Of a DNA stretch of 64,000 bases, positions 1 to 8,364 are shown piece by piece. Source of the DNA: DASYXZ01 sp035946625 (GTDB taxonomy: Bacteria > Acidobacteriota > Terriglobia > UBA7540). The stretch lies in NCBI GenBank assembly GCA_035946625.1, contig DASYZE010000084.1, positions 1 through 64,000 of the forward strand. Reading direction: 5' to 3'. Both the position numbers and the translations under genes were made by a program. Under the pieces are notes generated by a model. The model saw only the letters and a program-made list of their open reading frames with translations. It was not told where the DNA came from and did not search any database. Position 1 is the first letter of the stretch; every line of letters begins with the position of its first letter.

Positions 1-168
1 CACCCGGCCGGCACCTACTTTTGCATGGTTGACGCGCTCATCAATGGGCAGGCACCCGGCCGGCACCTACTTTTGCATGGTCGACGCCCGCTCAATGGGC
101 AGGCGCCAGGCCGGCCCTACTTTTGCACGGTGGACGCCCGCTTCAATGGGCAGGCACCCGGCCGGCAC
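1..168. repeat. 51-52 bp tandem repeat array
   Basis: About 3.3 copies of a 51-52 bp unit run head to tail. The landmark CACCCGGCCGG (or a variant) recurs at 1, 53, 104 and 155. Each unit also carries CTACTTTTGCA and CAATGGGCAGG. The last copy runs directly into the stop codon of the minus-strand permease gene at 169-171, so the array sits immediately downstream of that gene. It is cut by the left window edge, so the copy number is a minimum. The unit is direct, lacks variable spacers and is not a CRISPR. Function is unknown; it may form structure in the transcript 3' end. Confidence 0.85.
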
Positions 169-2817
169 CTACTCATAGCGGAGCGCGACCATGGGATCGA
201 CACGGGTGGCGCGGCGGGCGGGGATGGCGGACGCTACCAAGGCAACGAGCGTGAGCAAAATGGCGACGGCGGCAAGGGTCAACGGATCCGTGGGGCGCAC
301 GCCGTAAAGCAAGCTGGAGAGAAATCGCGCGAGCACGAGCGCGGCGGGAATGCCCAGGGCCAGGCCGAGCAGCACCGGCCGGGCTGATTCACTGAGAATC
401 AGGGCCAGCACGTTTTCGCGCGTTGCGCCGAGCGCCATGCGGATGCCGATCTCATGCGTGCGGCAGGAAACCGAATAAGACACCACTCCAAAAATTCCGA
501 TGGCGGCCAGCGCCAGCGCCATAGCGCCGAAGATGCCCAGCAGCCAGGTGCGCAGGCGAGCCTGGCCGAGCGACGCATCGACGGCCTCCGACATCCACTC
601 AATGTCGGTTACAGGAAGATCGCGATCCACTTCACGCACCTTGAGCCGGATGGCGTGAGCCGCGGCGTCGGCGCTGGATGAGGTTTTGATCACCAACCCC
701 ACACCCCAGAGTGGAGCCTGGGCAAACGGCACGTACATCATCGGCCCCGGCGTTTTATTGAGCGCCGCGTCGCGCACGTCTCCGACCACTCCCACAATTT
801 CCCGACTGACGTTGCCGTCCGCCAGAAGGCCAAAAACAAGCTGCTGCCCCAGGGGGTTGCGATGAGGAAAGTAGGTGCGGGCCAACTCTTGGCTGATGAT
901 CGCCACCCGCGGCGCGGACATGGAATCCTGCCGGCTGAAGGTGCGGCCGCGCAGGAGCGGAATGCCCACCACGTGGAAGTAGTCCGGACTCACCGAAACG
1001 TAGTCGGCGGTGGTGATCCTGCCGCCGGGCAAAGGCGCACGGTTGGCGATGCGGAAGGGCAGATTGGCGGGGCCCTGGTTACCAAAGGGCAGGGGCAGAG
1101 CGATGGCGGCATCGCGCAGATCAGGCTCGGCTTGGATTCGACTTAGCAGCTCTTCCGAAAACGTGACCCACTGTTGGGGCGTTTGATACTCGAATTGCGG
1201 CAGCGATACTTCCGCCGACAGAACGTGTCGAGTCTCGAAGCCCGGGTTAACGGACAGCAGCGCGGCGAAGCTGCGGATGAGCAAGCCCGCTCCCACCAGG
1301 AGCACCATCGCCAGTGCGACTTCCGCGGCGACCAGAAAATTGCGCGCCCGCCGCCGACCCCTGGCTTCGCCCGACCGCCCGGCGCTTTCCTGCAGGGTGG
1401 TCTGGATCCGGGGATCGGCGGCGAACAGCGCCGGAGCCAGTCCAAACAGCAGGCTTGCACTGAGTGAAAGCAAGAGTGCGAACCCCAGCACCGTGCCATC
1501 CACTCGAATCGACCCGGCGCGAGGAAAAGTGGAAGGTATCAGTGCGCTCAGCCCATGAACGCCCCAAAAAGCCAGACTGATGCCGGCGGCCGCGCTGAGC
1601 AGACCGAGCACCGCGCTCTCGGTGAGCAACTGGCTCAGGATTCGCGCCCGCCCGGCGCCCAGGGCCGCGCGTAGGGCAAACTCTTTGGCGCGAGACGTGG
1701 CGCGCGCCAGAAGAAGATTGGCCACGTTGGCGCACGCGATCAAGAGCACCAGACCGACAGCGGCGAGCAGCAGGAGGAGCGGGGCCGAGGCGTCGCCGGT
1801 CACAGCTTCGCGCAGGGAGGCAAATCGGATTGTCCGCCCCACATCTCCAGGATGAAACTGTTGCGCCAGCCGGTTGCCGAACGCCTGCATCTCCGCCAGA
1901 CCCTGCGCCGCGGAAACTCCCGGCTTCAGCCGCGCAATGGCTGTGCCAAAATCCACGGTCGGGCGCCGGGCGATGGGGCCGAAGACAGGGTCTTGAACGA
2001 TAGGGATCCAGAGTTGCCGGCTCGGACCCTCTCCCAGCAATGAAAATCGAAAGTCACCCGGCATCACTCCAACTACGGTGAATGGCCGCTTGTCCAGGAC
2101 AATGATGCTGCCAATCAGGACAGGGTCAGCGCCAAATTGGCTGCGCCACAATCCATCGCTGATCACCACCGCCGGCGCCGCGCCCTGTTCGTCGTCGGCG
2201 GGCAAAAACGCGCGGCCCATCTGCGGAGCGACGCCCAGAACCGAGAAAAAGTCCGCCGTCACGTCGCCCACTCGCACCACCGTGGGTTCACCGCGCCCGG
2301 TCAAGGTGAGTTCGTGTGCCTGGACCGCGGCTATTCCACTGAAGACGTGATTCTGCCTTTGCCATTCCTGAAACTCAGGGTAGGAGCACCCCTCCGCCGA
2401 GACACCCGCCCGATCATTCGCCTCAAACACCCTCACCAATTGGCCTGGGCTTCGAAAGGGCAACGGCTTCAAAAGCACGGCGTACACCACGCTGAAAATT
2501 GCTGTGTTGGCGCCAATGCCCAGAGCCAGCATGAGGACGGCGACGAGTGCGAAGCCGGGACTGCGACGCAATTGACGCAGGCCGTAGCGCATGTCTTGCA
2601 GCAAGGTTTCAAGCCAACGAAGGCCCCACATTTGCCGCGTGACCTCCTTGACCAGAACTTCATTGCCAAACTCGCGCACGGCTGATGCGTGCGCTTGATC
2701 GGCAGTTTCGCCTTGCGTGATGCGCTCCTGCGCGGCCATGCGCAAGTGGGCCTGGACTTCCTCGTCCAAATCTTTCTCGCGCGCCTGGCGATGAAACAGC
2801 CGGTTCCAGAAATTCAT
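169..2817 (-). CDS. ADOP-type MacB-like ABC permease
   Basis: 882 aa. Acidobacterial duplicated-permease architecture. An N-terminal cytoplasmic prefix (residues 1-75) has REKDLDEEVQAHL and a second VREFGN motif. A first transmembrane segment follows at about 90-112 (PGFALVAVLMLALGIGANTAIF). Then come a periplasmic MacB core, a FtsX-like block of helices near 345-440, a second periplasmic core and C-terminal helices ending in the usual RRATRVDPMVALRYE. The family is presumed to be involved in export or cell-envelope work with an ABC ATPase, but no ATPase gene is adjacent and substrates are unknown. The ATG at 2817 is preceded by AAAGGGG about 8 nt upstream. Unlike the second copy at 3677-6349 it has no PadR gene of its own here. 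The stop codon borders the 51-bp repeat. Confidence 0.88.
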   Translation of the reverse strand: MNFWNRLFHRQAREKDLDEEVQAHLRMAAQERITQGETADQAHASAVREFGNEVLVKEVTRQMWGLRWLETLLQDMRYGLRQLRRSPGFALVAVLMLALGIGANTAIFSVVYAVLLKPLPFRSPGQLVRVFEANDRAGVSAEGCSYPEFQEWQRQNHVFSGIAAVQAHELTLTGRGEPTVVRVGDVTADFFSVLGVAPQMGRAFLPADDEQGAAPAVVISDGLWRSQFGADPVLIGSIIVLDKRPFTVVGVMPGDFRFSLLGEGPSRQLWIPIVQDPVFGPIARRPTVDFGTAIARLKPGVSAAQGLAEMQAFGNRLAQQFHPGDVGRTIRFASLREAVTGDASAPLLLLLAAVGLVLLIACANVANLLLARATSRAKEFALRAALGAGRARILSQLLTESAVLGLLSAAAGISLAFWGVHGLSALIPSTFPRAGSIRVDGTVLGFALLLSLSASLLFGLAPALFAADPRIQTTLQESAGRSGEARGRRRARNFLVAAEVALAMVLLVGAGLLIRSFAALLSVNPGFETRHVLSAEVSLPQFEYQTPQQWVTFSEELLSRIQAEPDLRDAAIALPLPFGNQGPANLPFRIANRAPLPGGRITTADYVSVSPDYFHVVGIPLLRGRTFSRQDSMSAPRVAIISQELARTYFPHRNPLGQQLVFGLLADGNVSREIVGVVGDVRDAALNKTPGPMMYVPFAQAPLWGVGLVIKTSSSADAAAHAIRLKVREVDRDLPVTDIEWMSEAVDASLGQARLRTWLLGIFGAMALALAAIGIFGVVSYSVSCRTHEIGIRMALGATRENVLALILSESARPVLLGLALGIPAALVLARFLSSLLYGVRPTDPLTLAAVAILLTLVALVASAIPARRATRVDPMVALRYE

Positions 2818-2863
2818 GGAGGTTGCCCCTTTCTCTTGTCACATGTCACTCGCCACTCGTCAA

Positions 2864-2892
2864 TTGACATCTTGATGCTTATGGCTTATGTT
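2864..2892 (+). promoter_or_regulatory. Predicted sigma70-type promoter of the toxin-antitoxin pair
   Basis: TTGACA at 2864-2869, a 17-nt spacer, then TATGTT at 2887-2892. The expected transcription start falls at about 2899-2900, which is the A of the antitoxin ATG at 2900. The mRNA would therefore be leaderless or nearly so. An upstream in-frame ATG at 2888 lies inside the -10 box and is an unlikely start. Part of the region (GTCAATTGAC) is palindromic. Confidence 0.55.
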
Positions 2893-2899
2893 TTTACAC

Positions 2900-3133
2900 A
2901 TGAAGCGAACCACTTTGAAAATCGATGACCAATTGATCCGGGCGCTGAAAAAGAAGTCGGCCGAAGAAGGGCGAACTCTGCAAGCGGTCACCAACGACCT
3001 GTTGCGCCGGGCGCTGGGCGCCAAATCTCGAGTGCCCTACCAGTTGCGCCTTCAAGGATGGAAAGCCACCGAGCTCCCCGGAGTAGATCTCCTTGACCGC
3101 GACGCGCTTTTCGATCTGATGGACGGGCGGTAA
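2900..3133 (+). CDS. VapB-like ribbon-helix-helix antitoxin
   Basis: 77 aa from ATG 2900. The N-terminus MKRTTLKIDDQLIRALKKKS reads as a ribbon-helix-helix DNA-binding fold (a beta strand TTLKID followed by two helices). The C-terminal tail (about 45-77, QLRLQGWKATELPGVDLLDRD) would be the toxin-binding arm. The stop is 3 nt before the GTG of a PIN-domain gene, the classical antitoxin-toxin order. The pair presumably represses its own promoter. It is the only plus-strand unit between two minus-strand permease genes. Function is inferred from fold, size and neighbour. Confidence 0.8.
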   Translation: MKRTTLKIDDQLIRALKKKSAEEGRTLQAVTNDLLRRALGAKSRVPYQLRLQGWKATELPGVDLLDRDALFDLMDGR

Positions 3134-3136
3134 CTC

Positions 3137-3577
3137 GTGCAGGCCATCGATACCAACGTCCTGATTTACGCTGAAGTGGACTCCAACCGGCACCACCGCG
3201 CCGCGCTCCAATTGGTCAACCGACTTGCCCAAGGCGGCCTTCCGTGGGCTATTCCCTGGCCGTGTGTCTACGAGTTCCTCCGGGTAGTCACGCACCCGCG
3301 AGTGTTCCATCCGCCTGTGCCTTTGCGTGTCGCGCTCGACGATGTGGGGCGCGTCCTCGCTTCTCCATCGCTCGTTTTGCTCGCCGAAACAGAGCGCCAC
3401 GTCGCGCTGTTCGATCAAGTCATTCGCCAAGCGGGCGCGACGGGCAACTTGATTCATGACGCGCACATTGCCGCCCTGTGCCTGGAGCACGGCGTCTCCG
3501 AACTGCTCACCGGCGACCGTGATTTCAGCCGCTTTCACGGCCTGCGCGTCATTAATCCGTTTCATGTTAACCGATGA
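3137..3577 (+). CDS. VapC-like PIN-domain toxin
   Basis: 146 aa, GTG start 3 nt after the antitoxin stop. The PIN-domain acidic residues are in place: D5 in AIDTNVLIYA, E46 in PCVYEFLRV, D108 in NLIHDAHIAA, and D127/D129 in LLTGDRDFSRF. PIN toxins of VapBC systems are Mg-dependent endoribonucleases, often cutting tRNA or rRNA; the target here cannot be read from sequence. Length is normal and no frameshift is seen, so the toxin looks intact and should need its antitoxin. It converges on the minus-strand permease gene at 3677, with a 99-bp gap full of CAGT-type short repeats. Confidence 0.87.
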   Translation: MQAIDTNVLIYAEVDSNRHHRAALQLVNRLAQGGLPWAIPWPCVYEFLRVVTHPRVFHPPVPLRVALDDVGRVLASPSLVLLAETERHVALFDQVIRQAGATGNLIHDAHIAALCLEHGVSELLTGDRDFSRFHGLRVINPFHVNR

Positions 3578-3585
3578 CCGTCAGT

Positions 3586-3670
3586 CGCCAGTCCTCTGCC
3601 ATCAGTTTTCAGTCATCAGTTCTCAGTTCTCAGTTCTCAATCCCGCAGTTCCGGTCTTGACTGAAAATTG
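3586..3670. repeat. CAGT-rich short repeat tract with terminal inverted repeat
   Basis: The gap between convergent genes consists of reiterated TCAGTTYTCAG-like octamers, for example TCAGTTCTCAGTTCTCAG. CAGTTTTCAGTC at 3603-3614 is matched in inverted form, with one mismatch, by GACTGAAAATTG at 3659-3670. It could fold as a long hairpin and may act as a bidirectional terminator, or be a miniature mobile repeat. Which one cannot be decided from one copy. Confidence 0.5.
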
Positions 3671-3676
3671 ATAACT

Positions 3677-6349
3677 TCATTCATACCGCAGCGCCACCAT
3701 GGGATCGACTTTCGTCGCCCGGCGCGCAGGGAGGAACGCTGCGATTCCAGATATCAAAAGCATCAGGCAAACTGCAAGGCCGAAGCTTAGCGGATCAGTT
3801 GGGGCTACTCCCCAGATCAAACCCCGAATCATCCTTGAGGCTGCAAAACTAGCCGTCACGCCAATCGCGATGCCGGTCCACACCAGGGCCGCAGTCTCAC
3901 CCAGTATCATCCAAAGCACATCGGCGGGCTGCGCACCCAACGCCAGTCGAATGCCGATCTCGCGCGTCCTTTCGGCCGTCGCGGACGACGTCACTCCATA
4001 CACACCAATCACCGCCAACAAACTTACGAACAAACCGAACGCCGTTGCAATCAGCGCCATGGCTCGATTTCTGTGCACCACGCTGCTAACTGTGTCGGTC
4101 AGAGGCTCGAATCTTATAGAGATGTGAGAATCAACATTCTCTGCCGCCTTCTCGAGACGTTTCGTCATTTGGGGAAAGGAGCCGGCAACTCGTACTTCGT
4201 AGACGCCCACGCCCGCGCCTGAATCGGCGCATTGCGCGACCGGCCTGTACAAGATAGGCAGCGCCCCGTCGCCAGGCCGGCGATATTGTATGTCTCCGGC
4301 GATACCGACAATCTCGACGGGGTACTCCTGCCCTTTCCCATTTCTATCGTTCTCGCGAAAACTGAGCCCAACCGGATTCACTCCATGAAAAAGGGTCTTT
4401 GCCAGATCCTCACTGAGGATAGCGACGGGAAATGACGTGCGACTGTCACCGTCGCTAAAATCCCGGCCTGCAAGAATCGGAGTCCGCCTGGTCCTGAAAA
4501 AATGGGAAGAAACAAAGATGAGATAAGAGCCAGATTGCCCCTCCGATCCTGTTGGCCCGGAAACCGTCAGCCGTGGGCCCGTCATTTCAGATGACACACG
4601 ACTCCAAGACGCGGACGTCACTCCAGGCACGGACCGGAATTCCCTCAGTAATCGCTCGCCGGTAAATGCCGCGCGCGGTAAGGTTTCGCTGGGACCTTGC
4701 CAACTGGGATGACACACCAAAATGCCTCTCGGGTCGTAGCCGGGGTCCTGCGACAGAAGCGCGTGCAGCGTCCGCACCAGTAATCCTGCACTGACCAGCA
4801 GTGCCATGGATAAACTCAGCTGCAAAACGACGAGGAGAGAATTCGAAAACCGGCTACTGCGCCTGCCCGCAGCTACACCGTTCTTCATGGCCGAATAAAT
4901 CGAAACGTAAGTTGCCCGAATCGCCGGGGCTAGTCCAAACAGGAGCGCGCAGGACAAAGTGATGCCGAGGGCAAAAACAACAAGCCGCGCGTCCCACGAT
5001 AAATCGAGGGAAAGTGTATCGTCGGGCCAGGAAAGCGCCCATATCAGCGATCGACTCGCCCAGCGTTCGACGAGAAGACCTGCCGCAGCGCCGATAAGCG
5101 ACACGGTAATGCTTTCCGTCAGCAACTGCCGGATCAGTCGCCAGCGAGTCGCGCCCAGCGCAAGCCTGGTGGCAATCTCAGCCTGCCGCTTCGTAGCTCG
5201 CGCTAGCAGTAAATTCCCTAGGTTTGCGCAGCAGATGATTAGAGCGACTGCGGCCATCGCCATCAAAAGCAGCACCATGTCCATGTCTTGCAGCCAAGCA
5301 TCGGAGGTGATGGGAAGCGCCACGAGAGATCCACGCACAACCGCTCGCCCGTTGGCGTCACTAGCCCCTGACAGGGCCCCATATATTTGTGCACTTAGAA
5401 CTTGCAATCCGGCGTTGGCTTGGCTCACGCGGACTCCCGGCCTCAACCTACCGATGAAGCTTAGTATCGTAGCGTGCGGATCATCCAGCGACGGGGTCTG
5501 ACGCCCATAGAGCAACGGATAATCGCTGTACGTTCTTTCTGCCTCGAGTGGCATGAAGATCTCAGGCATATGGCCGATATCCACGCCGAAAAAGGATCGA
5601 GGGGCCACTCCGACTATTTGGAATTCGTGTCCGTTTACGAGGAGCGCCCGACCGAGTATGTCTCGGGATTCGCCATATAGTTGCCGCCACAATCCGTAGC
5701 CAAGCACACACACGGGTGGTACACCTGGCTGATCATCCGAAGCTTGCAGTACCCTTCCCAATACGGCTTGGACGCCGAGGCCTTGAAAGTAATCTCCAGA
5801 AACGTACAAGCCGGACACTGCCCGGCGTTCTTTAGCGCCGGTAATGTTGAAATTGGTATCGAAGTAGTTATAAGAAAATACGTGGAGAAAAATATCTTGG
5901 CGGTCCCGAAAAAGCTTCCACTCTCCGTATGTGTGGAGGTTTCCGCGGCTATTTTGGCCTATCTCGACCAGCCGGTCGGGCTGCGGAACGGGGAGCGACC
6001 TGAGCGCAAGCGCATAAATCACACTAAAGATCGAAGCCGTCGCCCCGATGCCGAGCGCCAGCGTCAGCATGGCTACTACTGTGAAACCGGGATTGCACCC
6101 GAGCTGGCGCAAGCTGTAGCGCACATCCTGAATCAGTTGTTCGAGCCAACGAAAACCCCAGATGTCGCGCGCGGTCTCTTTAACCAGATCGACGTTGCCA
6201 AACTCGCGGACGGCGGAGACGCGCGCCTGCTCGGCGGATTCGCCCGCCGCGATGCGCTCCTGCGCGGCCATGCGCAGGTGGGCCTGGACCTCGTCGTCCA
6301 AATCTTTCTCGCGCGCGTGGCGACGGAAAAGCCAATTCCAGAAATTCAT
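3677..6349 (-). CDS. ADOP-type MacB-like ABC permease (PadR-linked)
   Basis: 890 aa from the ATG at 6349 (MNFWNWLFRRHAREKDLDDE). The frame is open further upstream, but that part overlaps the PadR gene, and the MNFW start matches the paralogue at 169-2817. Domains are as in that paralogue: prefix helices (1-80), a first TM block (NPGFTVVAMLTLALGIGATA), periplasmic MacB core, FtsX helices (MVLLLMAMAAVALIICCANLGNLLLARA), a second half, and the end RRATKVDPMVALRYE. Its start codon overlaps the PadR stop by one base (TAATG), so translation is coupled. PadR-ADOP pairs are a recurrent acidobacterial arrangement, so control by the PadR protein is likely. Substrate is unknown. Confidence 0.88.
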   Translation of the reverse strand: MNFWNWLFRRHAREKDLDDEVQAHLRMAAQERIAAGESAEQARVSAVREFGNVDLVKETARDIWGFRWLEQLIQDVRYSLRQLGCNPGFTVVAMLTLALGIGATASIFSVIYALALRSLPVPQPDRLVEIGQNSRGNLHTYGEWKLFRDRQDIFLHVFSYNYFDTNFNITGAKERRAVSGLYVSGDYFQGLGVQAVLGRVLQASDDQPGVPPVCVLGYGLWRQLYGESRDILGRALLVNGHEFQIVGVAPRSFFGVDIGHMPEIFMPLEAERTYSDYPLLYGRQTPSLDDPHATILSFIGRLRPGVRVSQANAGLQVLSAQIYGALSGASDANGRAVVRGSLVALPITSDAWLQDMDMVLLLMAMAAVALIICCANLGNLLLARATKRQAEIATRLALGATRWRLIRQLLTESITVSLIGAAAGLLVERWASRSLIWALSWPDDTLSLDLSWDARLVVFALGITLSCALLFGLAPAIRATYVSIYSAMKNGVAAGRRSSRFSNSLLVVLQLSLSMALLVSAGLLVRTLHALLSQDPGYDPRGILVCHPSWQGPSETLPRAAFTGERLLREFRSVPGVTSASWSRVSSEMTGPRLTVSGPTGSEGQSGSYLIFVSSHFFRTRRTPILAGRDFSDGDSRTSFPVAILSEDLAKTLFHGVNPVGLSFRENDRNGKGQEYPVEIVGIAGDIQYRRPGDGALPILYRPVAQCADSGAGVGVYEVRVAGSFPQMTKRLEKAAENVDSHISIRFEPLTDTVSSVVHRNRAMALIATAFGLFVSLLAVIGVYGVTSSATAERTREIGIRLALGAQPADVLWMILGETAALVWTGIAIGVTASFAASRMIRGLIWGVAPTDPLSFGLAVCLMLLISGIAAFLPARRATKVDPMVALRYE

Positions 6350-6717
6350 TACCGGCCCTCCTCGCGCACGGGGCGCATGATCCCCGCGATGGCGCTGACC
6401 ATTTCCTTCCAGCGCGCCTGCTCGGAGAGCAACTGCTTCCTGCCTGCGGCGGAAAGGCGATAATATTTGGCGCGCTGGTTGCTCTCCGTCTGCTTCCATT
6501 CGGAAGTCACCCAACCCTGCTTGGCCAGGCGATGGAGCGCCGGATAGAGCGAGCCGGTTTCGACTTGCAACACGTCGCCCGAGCGCCCGCGAATCGACTG
6601 GCTGATGGCGTAGCCGTGCTGCGGCCCCCACTGCAGGGTTTGCAGGATGAGCAGGTCGAGGGTGCCCTGCAACAACTCGATGCGATTCTGGTAGCGATCT
6701 CTTTTGGGTGTCGGCAT
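6349..6717 (-). CDS. PadR-family transcriptional regulator
   Basis: 122 aa. Winged-helix PadR signature: LLQGTLDLLILQTLQWGPQHGYAIS (residues 15-39), then GSLYPALHRLAKQGWVTSEW (55-74) and KYYRLSAAGRKQL (84-96). The short C-terminal helix places it in the small PadR class. It is the first gene of an operon with the permease at 3677-6349, joined by a one-base stop/start overlap. A perfect inverted repeat, TGTAGA-CAA-TCTACA, overlaps its start codon and -10 box, as expected for autorepression. The effector is unknown. Confidence 0.9.
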   Translation of the reverse strand: MPTPKRDRYQNRIELLQGTLDLLILQTLQWGPQHGYAISQSIRGRSGDVLQVETGSLYPALHRLAKQGWVTSEWKQTESNQRAKYYRLSAAGRKQLLSEQARWKEMVSAIAGIMRPVREEGR

Positions 6718-6731
6718 GTAGACAATCTACA
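6717..6731. promoter_or_regulatory. Predicted PadR operator
   Basis: Perfect 6-bp inverted repeat with a 3-bp spacer, TGTAGACAATCTACA. It begins at the first base of the start codon of the PadR gene and covers the -10 element. PadR proteins typically bind ATGT/ACAT dyads in their own promoters, and this site has almost that form. Binding here would block transcription of both regulator and permease. Confidence 0.6.
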
Positions 6732-6752
6732 GCCAGGGGCGTAGAATGTCAA
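6724..6752 (-). promoter_or_regulatory. Promoter of the PadR-permease operon
   Basis: On the minus strand: TTGACA (6752-6747), a 17-nt spacer, and TAGATT (6729-6724). Only six bases separate the -10 box from the ATG at 6717, so the transcript would start at or next to the start codon (leaderless). The layout resembles the toxin-antitoxin promoter at 2864-2892. Confidence 0.6.
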
Positions 6753-6945
6753 CTCCTTTTTTTGGAAGGGAAAATTCAGGAGGTTGCGGCCGCCCGGCAA
6801 GGGCTGCCCCCCGTGTATTGGGGTGGTTCTTAATTTGTTGCGAGTTCGAGCTCCTTTGACCAGGGAACAATTTAAATTAAAGACGGGGGGAACCCAAGGC
6901 GGGATATCAGCGCCACACAATGATATGGCCGGGCCAGGGCGGCCT

Positions 6946-8364
6946 TCAGTGAAGGAATTCACGCGCGAACTCGACAAACCGGAGAACGTCATCGAAGGTG
7001 CTGACGATGCCCAGAGACACCCTGACGGCGCCCGTCCCTTTGCTGTCGATGCAATGGCGGAAGTCTTGCTGGGTAAATCGGGAATCTTCTTCCCGGTGCT
7101 GGCTGAAACAACCGACCAATTCCGACTTGGAGAGACGCAGCGCGGTCTCACCGCCTCCGGGATTGCAGAAGCAGCCGGTGCGAAGCGAGATGTGATGCTG
7201 GGCTGCGGCCGCTTCGACGCGCAGATGATCGATAATCCTCTCGGCCGCGTCGTAGAAGTTCATGGAGGCGGTTGCGCCCCGGCGCCCGGTGGTCAGCGGG
7301 CCGTAGAGGCGGACCAAGGGCACCCCGTTGCCGTGATGGAGAGAAAGCAGTTTTGCAATCAGCCATCCCATCAGGCACTCGCCCCGCGTATGAATCAGGT
7401 CCAAGCCGACGGTTTCCAGGTGCCGCAAGCCGATCTCGACCGCCGGAATATTCAGATAATCGATGGTGCCATCTTCAAACGCAGACGCGCCCTCGGCCAG
7501 GAAATAACGATCGCCCTGAACCGAGGCAACGGTAATCGTTCCTCCTGAGAACCAGGGCCGCATCAGCTTGGCCAGGGCGCTTCGCCGGGAAAGCAAGCAG
7601 CCAACGCCGGTGGGATATCCAAACATCTTGTAGAAGGAGAGGGCGACGAAATCGGGTTGCCAAAGGCTTAAATCAAGGCGGTTGGTGGGGACGAAGGCGG
7701 CTGCATCAAGCAGCACGTCCCAACCCATGGCTCTCGCCTTGGGGATCCATTGCAGAGGATGCTGCACGCCGGAAAAGTTCGACTGGGCGGGGAACGCGAA
7801 CAAATTATGTCCGCTCGGGCGAGCCCGCTGGAGATCATGCTCGAGCTTCTCCTCATCCACGCGCATTTCGGGCAGCGTCAGTGGAACATAGGTTATTTCG
7901 GCGTGGCGGGCACGCGCGAATTCGCGGATGCCGTTGACGGAGTTATGATTGTCGAAGGTCAGCAGATAGTGGCCGTCCGATGCAAAAGGATAGGCCTCGC
8001 CCACCAATTTGAGCGCCGCCGAAGCGTTGGCGGTGAAGATGGCGACATATTCGTCCTTCGGCGCCCCGAAGTAATCCAGGATTTTGTGCCTGCACTGCTC
8101 GACCCATTCCGTTATCGGCGCTGAGGCTGGACTTTGTGAGTGGGGGTTGCCAAAGACATTGGACTCGAGCAAGCGGGTGTGCTCGCGCACCTGGGAGGTG
8201 GCGTAAAGGCCGGCGCCGGTATAGTCAAGGTAGACGTGCCCCTGCCGATCCAGCCGCGAGTACTCGTTTTGGCGGAGGAGGTCCAAGGGCCGGGTGCCCG
8301 CATAGGCCGGCCATGCCGTGGCGAATTCCCGATCCATACTTGCTGCTTTGAAAGCTCCGATCAT
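6946..8364 (-). CDS. Class V aminotransferase-fold, MOCOS/NifS-like PLP enzyme without MOSC domain
   Basis: 472 aa. Resembles the N-terminal NifS-like domain of eukaryotic molybdenum-cofactor sulfurase. Visible features are VYLDYTGAGLY (44-54), the cofactor aspartate D220 in LLDAAAFVPT, the Schiff-base lysine K246 in SFYKMFGYPTGVG, and C398/C400 in RTGCFCNPGG, a motif typical of the sulfurase subgroup where a cysteine carries persulfide. The C-terminal MOSC domain of the eukaryotic enzyme is absent, and no molybdenum genes are adjacent. The likely activity is a cysteine desulfurase-type reaction, acceptor unknown. It is a single-gene unit after a 428-bp gap. A second in-frame ATG at 8337 is possible. 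Confidence 0.78.
   Translation of the reverse strand: MIGAFKAASMDREFATAWPAYAGTRPLDLLRQNEYSRLDRQGHVYLDYTGAGLYATSQVREHTRLLESNVFGNPHSQSPASAPITEWVEQCRHKILDYFGAPKDEYVAIFTANASAALKLVGEAYPFASDGHYLLTFDNHNSVNGIREFARARHAEITYVPLTLPEMRVDEEKLEHDLQRARPSGHNLFAFPAQSNFSGVQHPLQWIPKARAMGWDVLLDAAAFVPTNRLDLSLWQPDFVALSFYKMFGYPTGVGCLLSRRSALAKLMRPWFSGGTITVASVQGDRYFLAEGASAFEDGTIDYLNIPAVEIGLRHLETVGLDLIHTRGECLMGWLIAKLLSLHHGNGVPLVRLYGPLTTGRRGATASMNFYDAAERIIDHLRVEAAAAQHHISLRTGCFCNPGGGETALRLSKSELVGCFSQHREEDSRFTQQDFRHCIDSKGTGAVRVSLGIVSTFDDVLRFVEFAREFLH

Noticed and set aside
1..168. CRISPR array
   Set aside because: The repeat units follow each other directly with no unique spacers, and no cas genes are present.
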